From Paracoccaceae bacterium (GTDB taxonomy: Bacteria > Pseudomonadota > Alphaproteobacteria > Rhodobacterales > Rhodobacteraceae): a stretch of 64,000 nucleotides of DNA. The stretch lies in assembly GCA_019454225.1 (NCBI GenBank), contig CP075370.1, positions 3,095,649 to 3,159,648 on the forward strand. Direction: 5' to 3'. The notes under the pieces are model-generated. The model worked only from the letters and a program-made list of their open reading frames with translations, did no database searches and was not told the DNA's origin. Below are positions 1-8,623 of the stretch, piece by piece. Numbering within the stretch: the first letter of the stretch is position 1; each line of letters begins with the position of its first letter. The position numbers and the translations under genes were made by a program.

Positions 1-235
1 GCGAGGCATTGGTGAAATTGTCGCGCACATAGCCGAAGCGGCGGACCGAGTTGAACCCGTGGTCGGGATCATAGCTGACGATGCCACCCGCCTCCTGCCC
101 CCGGTGTTGCAGCGCATGCAGGCCGAGCGCCACGAAATTCGCGGCCTCCGGCACGCCGATCACGCCAAACACGCCGCATTCCTCGTGCAGCTTGTCGTCG
201 GACAGCGGATCGAAGGGGTGGCGGAAGGGTTCCAT
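1..235 (-). CDS. purF: Amidophosphoribosyltransferase, N-terminal part (runs off window)
   Basis: First committed enzyme of de novo purine synthesis: it moves glutamine amide nitrogen onto PRPP, in the cytoplasm. Only about 78 N-terminal residues are inside the window. Translation from the ATG at 235 gives a short leader and then [10 protein letters not shown], the class II glutamine amidotransferase motif whose Cys becomes the N-terminal nucleophile after propeptide removal. [16 protein letters not shown] follows, typical of PurF. The gene continues leftwards beyond base 1. It lies 142 bp downstream of the catabolic operon on the same strand, but is biosynthetic; the gap (236-377) probably holds its own promoter, although none is obvious. 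The family call is secure; the full length cannot be judged. Confidence 0.93.
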   Translation of the reverse strand, partial: MEPFRHPFDPLSDDKLHEECGVFGVIGVPEAANFVALGLHALQHRGQEAGGIVSYDPDHGFNSVRRFGYVRDNFTNAS

Positions 236-377
236 GGGCGAGGCTCCGAATCCCAGGATCGCGATGCGCCTGATGTAGTGCCTGCGCGCCCGAGTGTCAC
301 GCACCCGTCACGCCACATCGCACAAACGGCATCCGGGCCGGGCGCGCTGCCGCAAATCGCGCCGCCCCCACCGCGCC

Positions 378-1268
378 CTAGACCAGCCTGGCCGGGAAGC
401 CGTCGGCGCGCAGTTCCGTCTTCAGCGCATCCTCGAGCAACCGCACGATGGCGGTCGACTGCGCCGCCCCGCCATAGGCCGCGCGACCCTGCAGGAAGGT
501 CTGCATGGCCTGGGCCGCCAGCCCCAGCGGCACACCGAATTCCCGCCCGTAGTCCATCGCGAACCCCAGATCCTTGACCGCCAGATCCATGGTGAAGCCC
601 ACATCATAGCTGCCGTTCAGGATCAGCTGGCCCTCGGTCTCGTGCACGAAGCTGTTGCCCGACGATGCGGCGATGGCCTCCCACGCGGTCTTCAGGTCAA
701 GACCGCCGCGTGCGGCCAGCATCAGCGCCTCGCCATCCGCCAGCAGATGCACGAAGGCCAGCATGTTGGTGATCACCTTGATCACCGCCGCGCTGCCCAG
801 CGGCCCCATGTGGAACAGCCGCCCGCCCATGGCCGACAGGGCGGTTCGGTGGCGTTCCACCAGATCGGCGGGGCCGCCCGCCAGGATTGTGATCTCGCCG
901 CGCGCGGCCAGATGCACGCCGCCGGTGACCGGCGCCTCGAGCATCGACACCCCGGCGCCTTCGGCCAGCCCGCCCAGCCGCAGCACGTCGGCCCGCCCCA
1001 GCGTCGAATTCTCGATCCAGGTCGCGCCGCGTTTCAGATGCGGCAGCAGCGCCGCCAGGACCGCCTCGGATGCGGCGGGCGACGGCAGGCAGGTCACCAC
1101 ATGGTCGACCCGCTGCGCCAGATCCTCCAGCGAGGTGGCACGGCCCGCCCCATCGGGCGCGGGCCTGTCCGGGTCGCGGTCATAGGCCACCACATCCAGC
1201 CCGGCGCGCACCAGCCCCCCGGCCAGGTGGAACCCCAGGTTGCCCAGACCGACATAGCCGTATGTCAT
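378..1268 (-). CDS. NAD(P)-dependent 3-hydroxyisobutyrate dehydrogenase-like oxidoreductase
   Basis: A 296-residue beta-hydroxyacid dehydrogenase. The N-terminus carries the Rossmann motif GLGNLG (about residues 8-13), and the C-terminal half has the family stretch DLAVKDLGFAMDYG that shapes the substrate pocket. A Lys in SAAVIKVITN is the expected catalytic lysine. The family oxidises small beta-hydroxy acids to semialdehydes, or reduces semialdehydes such as tartronate semialdehyde. The start ATG overlaps the stop of the upstream aldehyde dehydrogenase by 4 bp, so the two are translationally coupled and probably handle successive aldehyde/alcohol intermediates. It is the last gene of the operon. 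Exact substrate unknown. Confidence 0.9.
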   Translation of the reverse strand: MTYGYVGLGNLGFHLAGGLVRAGLDVVAYDRDPDRPAPDGAGRATSLEDLAQRVDHVVTCLPSPAASEAVLAALLPHLKRGATWIENSTLGRADVLRLGGLAEGAGVSMLEAPVTGGVHLAARGEITILAGGPADLVERHRTALSAMGGRLFHMGPLGSAAVIKVITNMLAFVHLLADGEALMLAARGGLDLKTAWEAIAASSGNSFVHETEGQLILNGSYDVGFTMDLAVKDLGFAMDYGREFGVPLGLAAQAMQTFLQGRAAYGGAAQSTAIVRLLEDALKTELRADGFPARLV

Positions 1269-2695
1269 GCGCCGTGCCCCACCACTGCCTTGACCTCGCA
1301 GAAGTCGTGGATACCCCAGTCCGCATATTCGCGCCCGTTGCCAGACTGCTTGTAGCCGCCGAAGGGCGCATGGGTATCCCAGGCCGGATAGTTCAGCGAC
1401 ACCTGCCCGGCCCGCAGCCGCCGCGCCACCGCGCGCGCCTCATCGACCGGGCCCTGCACATAGCCGGCCAGGCCATAGGGCGTGTCATTGGCCATGGTGA
1501 CCGCCTGATCCACGCTGTCATAGGGCAGGATCGCCAGCACCGGCCCGAAGATTTCCTCGCGCGAAACAGTCATCTCGTTGGTGACATTGCCGAACACCGT
1601 GGGCCGTGCGAACCAGCCGCGGTTCACGCCCTCGGGCCGTCCGGTGCCGCCGGTCACCAGAGTCGCGCCCTCGGCGATGCCGGCCGCGATCAGCCGCTGC
1701 ACCTTTTCCCATTGCAGGCCCGACACCAGCGGGCCCATCCCGGTGCCCTCGTCGCGCGGATCGCCCACGACGATCGCCTCGGCCGCCGCCTTGGCCACCG
1801 CGCAGGCCTCGTCATGCCGGGCGCGCGGCACGAACATGCGGGTCGGCGCGTCGCAGGACTGGCCGGCATTGCCCATGCAGCCCTCGACCCCGCCCGCCAC
1901 CGCGGCCGCAAGGTCGGCCGTGGGCAGGATGATGTTCGGCGACTTGCCGCCCAGTTCCTGCGCCACGCGCTTCACCGTCGGCGCGGCGGCAGCGGCCACC
2001 GCCGTGCCCGCGCGGGTGGAACCGGTGAAGCTGACCATGTCGACCTCGGGGTGCGCGGACATATGCGCCCCCACCACCGGCCCCATGCCGTTGACAAGAT
2101 TGAAGACGCCCGCAGGCACACCCGCCGCATGGCAGACCTCGGCGAACAGGACGCCCGACAGGGGCGCGATCTCGGACGGCTTCAGGACCATCGTGCAGCC
2201 TGCGATCAGCGCGGGGGCCACCTTGCAGGCGATCTGGTTCATCGGCCAGTTCCACGGCGTGATCAGCGCGCAGACCCCGATGCCCTCGCGGATCAGCAGC
2301 GTCTCGCCGCGCATTACCTCCCATTCGAAGTCCTTCCCGGCGGCGATGGTCGATTCCAGATGCACCCGCCCGGCCCAGACCTGCGCGTCGCGCGCCCAGG
2401 TGATCGGCGCGCCCATCTCGGTGGACATGGCCTGCGCGAATTCCTCGGCGCGCGCGTTGTATTCATCGAGGATGCGCTCGACGATCGCGATGCGCTCGGC
2501 CACCGGCACCACCGTCCAGCCGTCGAAGGCCGCGCGCGCGGCTGCAATGGCGCGGTCGGCGTCGGCGGTCGATCCCAGTGCGATCTCGGCCACGATCTCT
2601 TCCGTCGCGGGATTCTCGACACCCATCCGCTCGGCGGACAGCGGCGTGACCCATTCCCCGTTCACGTAGAACTTCAGCAGATTGTCCCAAGCCAT
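1265..2695 (-). CDS. NAD-dependent aldehyde dehydrogenase
   Basis: A 476-residue ALDH-superfamily enzyme, close to the usual 480-500. The general-base Glu lies in QELGGKSPNI and the nucleophilic Cys in NAGQSCDAPT; SFTGSTRAG is the cofactor-loop motif. The start was placed at the ATG at 2695 (MAWDNLLKFYVNGEW) because the alignable family N-terminus begins there and a GAGGTCAGG ribosome site precedes it; the open frame runs further upstream but overlaps the next gene. It lies 7 bp after the MttB-family gene and overlaps the following dehydrogenase by 4 bp. It probably oxidises an aldehyde released during breakdown of the operon's substrate (inference). Confidence 0.93.
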   Translation of the reverse strand: MAWDNLLKFYVNGEWVTPLSAERMGVENPATEEIVAEIALGSTADADRAIAAARAAFDGWTVVPVAERIAIVERILDEYNARAEEFAQAMSTEMGAPITWARDAQVWAGRVHLESTIAAGKDFEWEVMRGETLLIREGIGVCALITPWNWPMNQIACKVAPALIAGCTMVLKPSEIAPLSGVLFAEVCHAAGVPAGVFNLVNGMGPVVGAHMSAHPEVDMVSFTGSTRAGTAVAAAAAPTVKRVAQELGGKSPNIILPTADLAAAVAGGVEGCMGNAGQSCDAPTRMFVPRARHDEACAVAKAAAEAIVVGDPRDEGTGMGPLVSGLQWEKVQRLIAAGIAEGATLVTGGTGRPEGVNRGWFARPTVFGNVTNEMTVSREEIFGPVLAILPYDSVDQAVTMANDTPYGLAGYVQGPVDEARAVARRLRAGQVSLNYPAWDTHAPFGGYKQSGNGREYADWGIHDFCEVKAVVGHGA

Positions 2696-2702
2696 CCTGA
2701 CC

Positions 2703-4244
2703 TCACCGGAAATGAATGTTGAACCGCGCCCTGACGGCGGCATCGACGGCGGGTGGCAGCACGCAGCCCGCCCGGCCGAGGATAGACTCCATCCGCGCAC
2801 GCGCCGCGTCAAGCAGCAAGGGCCGCCCGGCCTCGCCCCATTCCTTGGGGCTCATCCGGTTGCCGACGACGGGGTAGACATATTCGGTCTGCATCAGGCT
2901 CAGCGTCTGGTCGCTGCCCAGATAATGCCCCGGCCCGCCCAGGCAGACCTGCTTCATCGCGTCGATCGACACCTTGTCCTCGGTCACCTCGATGCCGCGC
3001 ACGCAGCGCATCACCTGCCCCAGCAGATCGTCGCCCAGCACCAGCGATTCATGGCAGAACCCCAGCAGCGAGGCATGCATCCCCACCGACTCGTAGCACA
3101 TGTTCAGGCCCGCCAGCCCCGCCAGCACATTGGTGATGCCCTGCTCCCAGCCCGCCTGCATGTCGGGCAGCTTGGAATCCGAGATGCCGCTCGCCGCGCC
3201 CCCCGGCAGGCCATAGAACCGGTGCATCTGCGCGCAGCCCGCCGTCAGCAGCGCCTGCTCGGCGCTGCCCCCCGACATGGCGCCGGTGCGCAGGTCGGAC
3301 ACGAACGGCCAGGTGCCGAAGATGCAGGGCGCACCCTTCACGATGGCATTGGCATAGACCACACCCGCCAGGCATTCCGCCACCGCCTGCACGATGGCCA
3401 GTGCGATCGGCGCGGGCGCCGTGGCCCCGGCCTGCCCGGCCGACAGCAGCAGCATGGGCATCCCGGCCCGGATGCAGGCCTCCATGGTGACGCAGCTTTC
3501 CTCGGCGAACTTCATGGGCGGGACGACGAAGCAGTTGGAATTGCTGACGAAGGGTCGCGCGCGCCACTGGTCCTCGCCCCCCGCCACCATGTGCAGGAGA
3601 TCAAAGCAGCCCTTCACATGCGCCGGGTCGCTGAACGAGGTGCCGACGTGTTTCTGCGTGCCCGCGAGGCAGGCGTAGAGCGTGTTCACGTCCATGTCGA
3701 AGTTGTCGACCACGTCGCGGCAGACGCAGATCCGCTGGAAGAAATGCACGTTGTCCAGATGCTCGACCAGCCGGGCCGCATCATACAGGTCCTGCGCCGT
3801 GGAATCGCGATAGGCCAGCGTGACGGGGTCGACCACATGCACCGCCGCGCCCGCCGTGCCGAAATGCACGTTGCTGCCGGTCAGGTGCAGGTCATGGCGC
3901 GGGTCGCGGGCAAACAGCGTGATGTCGCGCGCGGCCACCGCCAGCATGTCCTCGACCAGTGCGCGCGGAAACCGGATGCGCCCGTCATCGCCCAGCACCG
4001 CCCCGGCCCCGGTCAGGATCTCGACGCCCGAGCGCGGCGCCTGGCTCAGCCCGATCTCCTCGAGCGCCTGAAGCGCCGCCTGGTGGATGCGCAGCATGCC
4101 CGCCTCGGTCAGCGGCCGGTACTGGCCGCCGGGCATCCCGCCCCGCACCGGGCGCGCCTCGGGCGACAGGCCCGCCGCCCGCGCCGCCACCCGGGCCGCC
4201 CGCCCGCCCCGCGCCCGCACCGGCGCACAGACCTCGTCGCTCAT
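2703..4244 (-). CDS. MttB-family corrinoid-dependent methyltransferase, non-pyrrolysine type
   Basis: A 513-residue member of the trimethylamine methyltransferase (MTTB) superfamily. Archaeal MttB transfers a methyl group from trimethylamine to a corrinoid protein and uses pyrrolysine at an amber codon. This gene has no in-frame amber, so it belongs to the non-Pyl branch, whose characterised members demethylate quaternary amines such as glycine betaine, proline betaine or carnitine. The start is the ATG at 4244 (MSDEVCAP), preceded by AGGGGA; the frame remains open upstream but there overlaps the ICL-like gene. No corrinoid protein lies in this operon; the nearest is at 17651. Two FAD-GcvT dehydrogenases in the operon could take a dimethylated product further. 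The substrate is not determinable. Confidence 0.88.
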   Translation of the reverse strand: MSDEVCAPVRARGGRAARVAARAAGLSPEARPVRGGMPGGQYRPLTEAGMLRIHQAALQALEEIGLSQAPRSGVEILTGAGAVLGDDGRIRFPRALVEDMLAVAARDITLFARDPRHDLHLTGSNVHFGTAGAAVHVVDPVTLAYRDSTAQDLYDAARLVEHLDNVHFFQRICVCRDVVDNFDMDVNTLYACLAGTQKHVGTSFSDPAHVKGCFDLLHMVAGGEDQWRARPFVSNSNCFVVPPMKFAEESCVTMEACIRAGMPMLLLSAGQAGATAPAPIALAIVQAVAECLAGVVYANAIVKGAPCIFGTWPFVSDLRTGAMSGGSAEQALLTAGCAQMHRFYGLPGGAASGISDSKLPDMQAGWEQGITNVLAGLAGLNMCYESVGMHASLLGFCHESLVLGDDLLGQVMRCVRGIEVTEDKVSIDAMKQVCLGGPGHYLGSDQTLSLMQTEYVYPVVGNRMSPKEWGEAGRPLLLDAARARMESILGRAGCVLPPAVDAAVRARFNIHFR

Positions 4245-4308
4245 TCCCCTGGCCCTTTCATCCTGGCCCGCCCTGCCGACCGGGCACCTGGCGCCCGGCC
4301 CGCCCCCA

Positions 4309-5142
4309 TCACCGTCCCGCGCCGCCCTTCGCCAGAAGCGCGTCGATCTCGCCACCCGCTGCCGCCCCTGACAGCGGTGCAAAGGTGCCCTGCCCCAGCA
4401 TTCCCGCCATGCAGTCCCGTATGGCGGCATGGGTGACCCGCGCGATCTGGCTGCCGGTCGAGATGCGGCGCACGCCCATCGCGGCCAGATCGGCCACCGC
4501 CATGCCCCTGACAAAGCCCGCCGCCAGAACGTTGACCGGCGCATCCACTGCCGCCAGCACCGCGCGCAGCGCCGGCAGGTCGGGCGGCGCGGGCAGGTAC
4601 AGGCAATCGGCACCCGCCACCCCGAAGGCCCGCAGCCGCGCAATGCCCTCGGCCATGTCATAGGCGCCGTTCATCACCCCGTCGGCCCGCGCGCAGAGGA
4701 CAAAGGGCCGGCCCAGCCCCCGCGCCGCCGCCACGGCCGCGCGCACCCGTTCGACCGCCAGGTCACGCGGATAGGCGGGATTGCCCGGCACCATCATCGT
4801 GTCCTCGATCGAGCAGCCCGACAGTCCGGCCCAGGCGGCCATCCGCACCGTTTCGGCGACACCGTCGGGATCGTCGGCAAAGCCGTTCTCGAAGTCGCCC
4901 GATACCGGCAGGCCGGTCGCGGCCACCATCGTCTCGGCATGGGCCAGCGCCTCGTCCCGGTTGACGCCGCCCATGTCGGGCCGCCCCAGCGTGAAGGCAT
5001 GTGCCGCCGAACTGGTGGCCAGCGCAGGCGCGCCCAGGGCCGCCATCATCCGCGCCGATCCGGCATCCCAGGGGTTCGGCAGCACGAAACAGCCGGCGCG
5101 GTGAAGCTCGGCAAATGCCTGATGACGGTCCGCCAGCCTCAT
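4309..5142 (-). CDS. Isocitrate lyase/PEP mutase family protein
   Basis: A 277-residue protein of the ICL/PEPM superfamily, the short form without the extra domains of true isocitrate lyase. It shows the opening LPNPWDAGSARM, the Mg-binding region GDFENGFADDP and the SIEDTM strand typical of oxaloacetate-decarboxylase or 2-methylisocitrate-lyase-like members. The glyoxylate-cycle KKCGH signature is absent, so isocitrate lyase activity is unlikely. Its start overlaps the end of the upstream FAD-GcvT gene by 4 bp (5139-5142). The family cleaves C-C or P-C bonds in 2-oxo or hydroxy acids; a role in the carbon skeleton left after demethylation is plausible but inferred only from the operon. Confidence 0.88.
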   Translation of the reverse strand: MRLADRHQAFAELHRAGCFVLPNPWDAGSARMMAALGAPALATSSAAHAFTLGRPDMGGVNRDEALAHAETMVAATGLPVSGDFENGFADDPDGVAETVRMAAWAGLSGCSIEDTMMVPGNPAYPRDLAVERVRAAVAAARGLGRPFVLCARADGVMNGAYDMAEGIARLRAFGVAGADCLYLPAPPDLPALRAVLAAVDAPVNVLAAGFVRGMAVADLAAMGVRRISTGSQIARVTHAAIRDCMAGMLGQGTFAPLSGAAAGGEIDALLAKGGAGR

Positions 5143-7580
5143 GCCCGCATCCTTTCGCCCTTGGGGTCGTACATCGGCACCAGCGACACCTCGGCCGCAT
5201 GGCGCACGCCCGCCACCTCGATCTCATAGGCCGAGGCCAGCACATCGGCCGCCGTCTCGCCCGCGCAGGGCACGTAGCCAAGCGCGATCGCCCCGCCCAG
5301 CCAGTGCCCGTAGGCGGCCGATGTCACCGGGCCGACGATGCGCCCGTCCCGCACCAGCCCCTCGTTGTGGTACAGCATGACCGCCGGGTCCTTCAGGCGC
5401 AGTTGCACCATGCGCCGCCGCAGCCCCTCGTCCCGCCGCCGCAGCACGGCATCGCGCCCGATGAAGCCGGGCTTGGTGCTGCGCACCGCATGGCCCAGCC
5501 CCGCCTCAAGCGCGTGATCCTCGTCGGTGATGTCGTGGCCCCAGTGGCGGAACGCCTTTTCGATCCGGCAGCAATCCAGTGCATGCAGCCCCGCCAGACG
5601 CATTCCCGGCCCCGCGCCCGCCTGCATCAGCGCCTCGAAGACATGGGCGGCCTGGTCGGCCCCGGCGTAAAGCTCCCAGCCAAGCTCGCCCACATAGGAC
5701 ACGCGATGCGCCCGCGCGATACCCATGCCCGCCTCGATCTCGCGCGCGGTGCCGAAGGGGAAGGCGGTGTTGCCGAAGTCGTCGGGGCTGAGCGCGCCCA
5801 TCACCTCGCGCGCCCTTGGCCCCATCACCACGAAACAGGCCTCGGCGGCCGACATGTCGGTGACCACGGCAAAATCGCCGTCGACATGCCCGCGCAGCCA
5901 GGCGAGGCAGCGCGTCAGCACCGCGCCCGCCACGACCAGCAGATAGGCGCCATCCGACAGCCGCGTCACGGTCAGGTCGGCCTCGATGCCGCCCCGGTCG
6001 TTCAGCATCAGCGTATAGACGATGCGCCCCGGTGCCACGTCCATCTCGGCCGAACAGACGCGGTTGAGGAAGGCGGTGGCATCGCGCCCCTCGACCCGGA
6101 TCTTGCCAAAGCTTGTCATGTCGAAACAGGCGACACCGCTGCGCACCGCGTGGTGTTCGGCGGCAACGTTGGCAAACCACGGCTGGCGATCCCAGCCGAA
6201 GGTATAGTCGCGCGGCCCCCCCGGTTCGGCAAACCAGTTCGCCCGCTCCCAGCCCGCGACCTCGCCCCAGACCGCGCCCCGCGCCTCCAGCAGGTGATGC
6301 ACGGGCGACCGCCGCACGCCCCGCGACGTCGTCATCTGCCGGTAGGGCCAGTGGTCGGCATAAAGCAGGCCCAGGGTCTCGCTCACCCGGTCCTTCAGAT
6401 ACCTGCGGTTCCGCTGGAACGGCATGGCGCGGCGGATGTCGACCTCCCACAGGTCGAAAGGCGGCGCGCCGTCGACGATCCAGCGTGCCAGCGCCATCCC
6501 CGCCCCGCCCGAGGATGCGATGCCGACCGAGTTGTAGCCCGCCGCGATCCAGTAGCCGGCCAGTTCCGGCGCCTCGCCCAGGTAATAGCGGTCATCGGGC
6601 GTGAAGCTTTCGGGACCGTTGAAGAACGTGTGAATGCCCGTCGTCTCGAACAGCGGCATCCGCCGCGACGCCAGTTCCAGCACCGGCGCCACATGGTCCC
6701 AGTCCTCGGGCAGGGTGTCGAACTCGAAATCGGCGCGGATGCCGTCCATCCCCCAGGGCTTTGCCCGCGGCTCGAAGAACCCGACCATCATCTTGCCCGC
6801 GTCGGCCTTGTAATAGGCGCATTCGTCGGGCACGCGCAGCACGGGCAGGTGGCCCAGCCCCGCCACCGGCTCGGTCACCAGGTAGAAATGCTCCGCCGCG
6901 TGCAACGGCAGGGTCACGCCGCTGGCCGCTGCCAGGTCGCGCCCCCACATGCCGCCGCAGTTCACGACCACCTCCGCGGCGATGTGCCCGGTCTCGCCGC
7001 CGGCGTCCCAGTCGACGCCGGTCACGCGGCCGTCTGCCGTGGTGACGCGGGTGACGCGCACGCCCTCGTGGATCTGCGCGCCCTTCATCCGCGCGCCCTT
7101 GGCCAGCGCCATGGCGATGTTGGCCGGATCGCATTGGCCGTCCAGCGGCAGATGCACGCCCCCGGTCACGTCCGCCACCTCAAGAAGCGGATACATCTCC
7201 TTGATCCGGGCTGTCGAAATCTCCTCGACCTCGACCCCGAAAATCCGTGCGACGGTGGCCTGGCGGCGCAGTTCCTCCAGCCGCGACGCCGTCAGCGCGA
7301 CCGAGATGCTTCCCACCTGCCGCATGCCGGTGGCGACGCCCGTCTCGGCCTCGAGACGCCGGTAGAGATCGGCGGAATAGCGCGCCAGCCGCGTCATGTT
7401 GGCCGATCCGCGCAACTGCCCGATCAGCCCCGCCGCATGCCATGTGGTGCCGCAGGTCAGCCTGCGGCGTTCCAGAACCACCACATCCGTCCAGCCGGCC
7501 TCGGCCAGGTGATAGGCGACGGAGGCGCCCGAGATGCCGCCGCCGATGACGACCGCGCGTGCCTGGGTGGGAACGGTCAT
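5139..7580 (-). CDS. FAD-dependent oxidoreductase/GcvT fusion (dimethylglycine or sarcosine dehydrogenase type), copy 1
   Basis: An 813-residue two-part enzyme. Residues 1 to about 380 form a DAO-type FAD domain opening with VIGGGISGAS (FAD-binding glycines at 13-18) and LTCGTTWHAAG, the region where related dehydrogenases hold the flavin. After a linker, about residues 430-800 form a GcvT-like domain that in known relatives binds tetrahydrofolate and captures the methyl carbon as methylene-THF. The start is the ATG at 7580, overlapping the MDR gene by 4 bp; the frame is open further upstream but without a domain. It probably oxidatively demethylates a secondary or tertiary N-methyl amine. 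Copy 2 at 8620 has the same architecture but clearly different sequence. Confidence 0.92.
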   Translation of the reverse strand: MTVPTQARAVVIGGGISGASVAYHLAEAGWTDVVVLERRRLTCGTTWHAAGLIGQLRGSANMTRLARYSADLYRRLEAETGVATGMRQVGSISVALTASRLEELRRQATVARIFGVEVEEISTARIKEMYPLLEVADVTGGVHLPLDGQCDPANIAMALAKGARMKGAQIHEGVRVTRVTTADGRVTGVDWDAGGETGHIAAEVVVNCGGMWGRDLAAASGVTLPLHAAEHFYLVTEPVAGLGHLPVLRVPDECAYYKADAGKMMVGFFEPRAKPWGMDGIRADFEFDTLPEDWDHVAPVLELASRRMPLFETTGIHTFFNGPESFTPDDRYYLGEAPELAGYWIAAGYNSVGIASSGGAGMALARWIVDGAPPFDLWEVDIRRAMPFQRNRRYLKDRVSETLGLLYADHWPYRQMTTSRGVRRSPVHHLLEARGAVWGEVAGWERANWFAEPGGPRDYTFGWDRQPWFANVAAEHHAVRSGVACFDMTSFGKIRVEGRDATAFLNRVCSAEMDVAPGRIVYTLMLNDRGGIEADLTVTRLSDGAYLLVVAGAVLTRCLAWLRGHVDGDFAVVTDMSAAEACFVVMGPRAREVMGALSPDDFGNTAFPFGTAREIEAGMGIARAHRVSYVGELGWELYAGADQAAHVFEALMQAGAGPGMRLAGLHALDCCRIEKAFRHWGHDITDEDHALEAGLGHAVRSTKPGFIGRDAVLRRRDEGLRRRMVQLRLKDPAVMLYHNEGLVRDGRIVGPVTSAAYGHWLGGAIALGYVPCAGETAADVLASAYEIEVAGVRHAAEVSLVPMYDPKGERMRA

Positions 7581-8623
7581 GGCAGGGCCTCCGGCGGGAT
7601 CAGCACGAGCTTGCCGGGATAGCGCCCGGCCGCAAGATCGTCCTGCGCGCGGACGATGTCGCGCAGGGGATAGGTGTTCGACACCACCGGGCGCAGCCGT
7701 GCGGTGTTGATCAGGGTGACCAGCCCCGCGAACACCTCGCGCGGCTGGTGCGTGGCGCCGTGGATCGTCAGGTCGTTCAGATAGATGCGCCGCAGGTCGC
7801 CCTGCACCATCGGGCCCCCCACCGCGCCCGAGGTGGCATAGCGGCCGCCGGGGCGGAGCGCGTCCAGCCGGTCCTGCCAGCCCCCGCCCCCCACCACGTC
7901 GATCACCACGTCGAACCGGCCCGCCGGGGGCACCGCATCGCGCGGCAGGATCTCGGCCCCCATCGCGCGCAGGGGCGCGGACTTGGCCGGGCTGCACTGC
8001 GCCGTCACCTCGGCCCCGCGCAGGAGCGCCAGTTGCACCGCGGCCAGCCCCACCCCGCCCGAGGCGCCCGTCACCAGCACCCGTTCACCCGCCGCCACGC
8101 CCGCGCGAGTCAGCAGGTTGTGCGCCGTGCCGTGGGCACATGGCATCGCGCCGATCTCGACGTCCGACAGGGGCGAGGGCGTCACGTCATGCAGATGCCG
8201 CGCAGGCACCACGCAGTATTGCGCGAAGGCGCCGTCGAACTCCGACCCGATGGCGACGAAGGCGATGGCGTTGGCCGCGGTCGGCTCGTGCTGGTTGACC
8301 GGGCAGACGACGCGGGCGCCCAGGGCCGGCGCCGTCACCCCCTCGCCCAGCGCCACCACCCGGCCGCAGAGATCGGCCCCCTGGATGCGCGGAAAGGCCA
8401 TCTCGCCCGCCCAGCCCGCCGCCTTGCCTTCCCCCGCGTCGCCCACGCCGTACCAGCCCAGCCGCGTGTTGATGTCGGTCATGTTCACGCCCGCCGCCAG
8501 CACCCGCACCAGCACCTGACCGGGGCCGGGGCGCGGCACGGGAATGTCCTCGCGCCAGACCAGCGCCACGGGCCCGCCGTGGGCCACAAGCTGCACCCCG
8601 CACATGACGGCGGGCAGGCTCAT
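7577..8623 (-). CDS. Quinone-oxidoreductase-like MDR (zinc-free) oxidoreductase
   Basis: A 348-residue medium-chain dehydrogenase/reductase. The NADPH-binding motif GASGGVGLAAVQLA is clear and the GVNMTDINTR N-terminal segment matches NADPH:quinone reductase relatives. The cysteine cluster of zinc alcohol dehydrogenases is missing. The start ATG at 8623 overlaps the stop of the upstream FAD-GcvT gene by 4 bp, and the end overlaps the next gene by 4 bp, so it is embedded in the operon. The frame extends upstream in the track sense but only as an antiphase overlap. It probably reduces or oxidises an intermediate of the pathway; substrate unknown. Confidence 0.9.
   Translation of the reverse strand: MSLPAVMCGVQLVAHGGPVALVWREDIPVPRPGPGQVLVRVLAAGVNMTDINTRLGWYGVGDAGEGKAAGWAGEMAFPRIQGADLCGRVVALGEGVTAPALGARVVCPVNQHEPTAANAIAFVAIGSEFDGAFAQYCVVPARHLHDVTPSPLSDVEIGAMPCAHGTAHNLLTRAGVAAGERVLVTGASGGVGLAAVQLALLRGAEVTAQCSPAKSAPLRAMGAEILPRDAVPPAGRFDVVIDVVGGGGWQDRLDALRPGGRYATSGAVGGPMVQGDLRRIYLNDLTIHGATHQPREVFAGLVTLINTARLRPVVSNTYPLRDIVRAQDDLAAGRYPGKLVLIPPEALP

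Noticed and set aside
2703-4244. Pyrrolysine-containing MttB
   Set aside because: The frame runs 513 codons without an in-frame amber, so the gene belongs to the non-Pyl branch.
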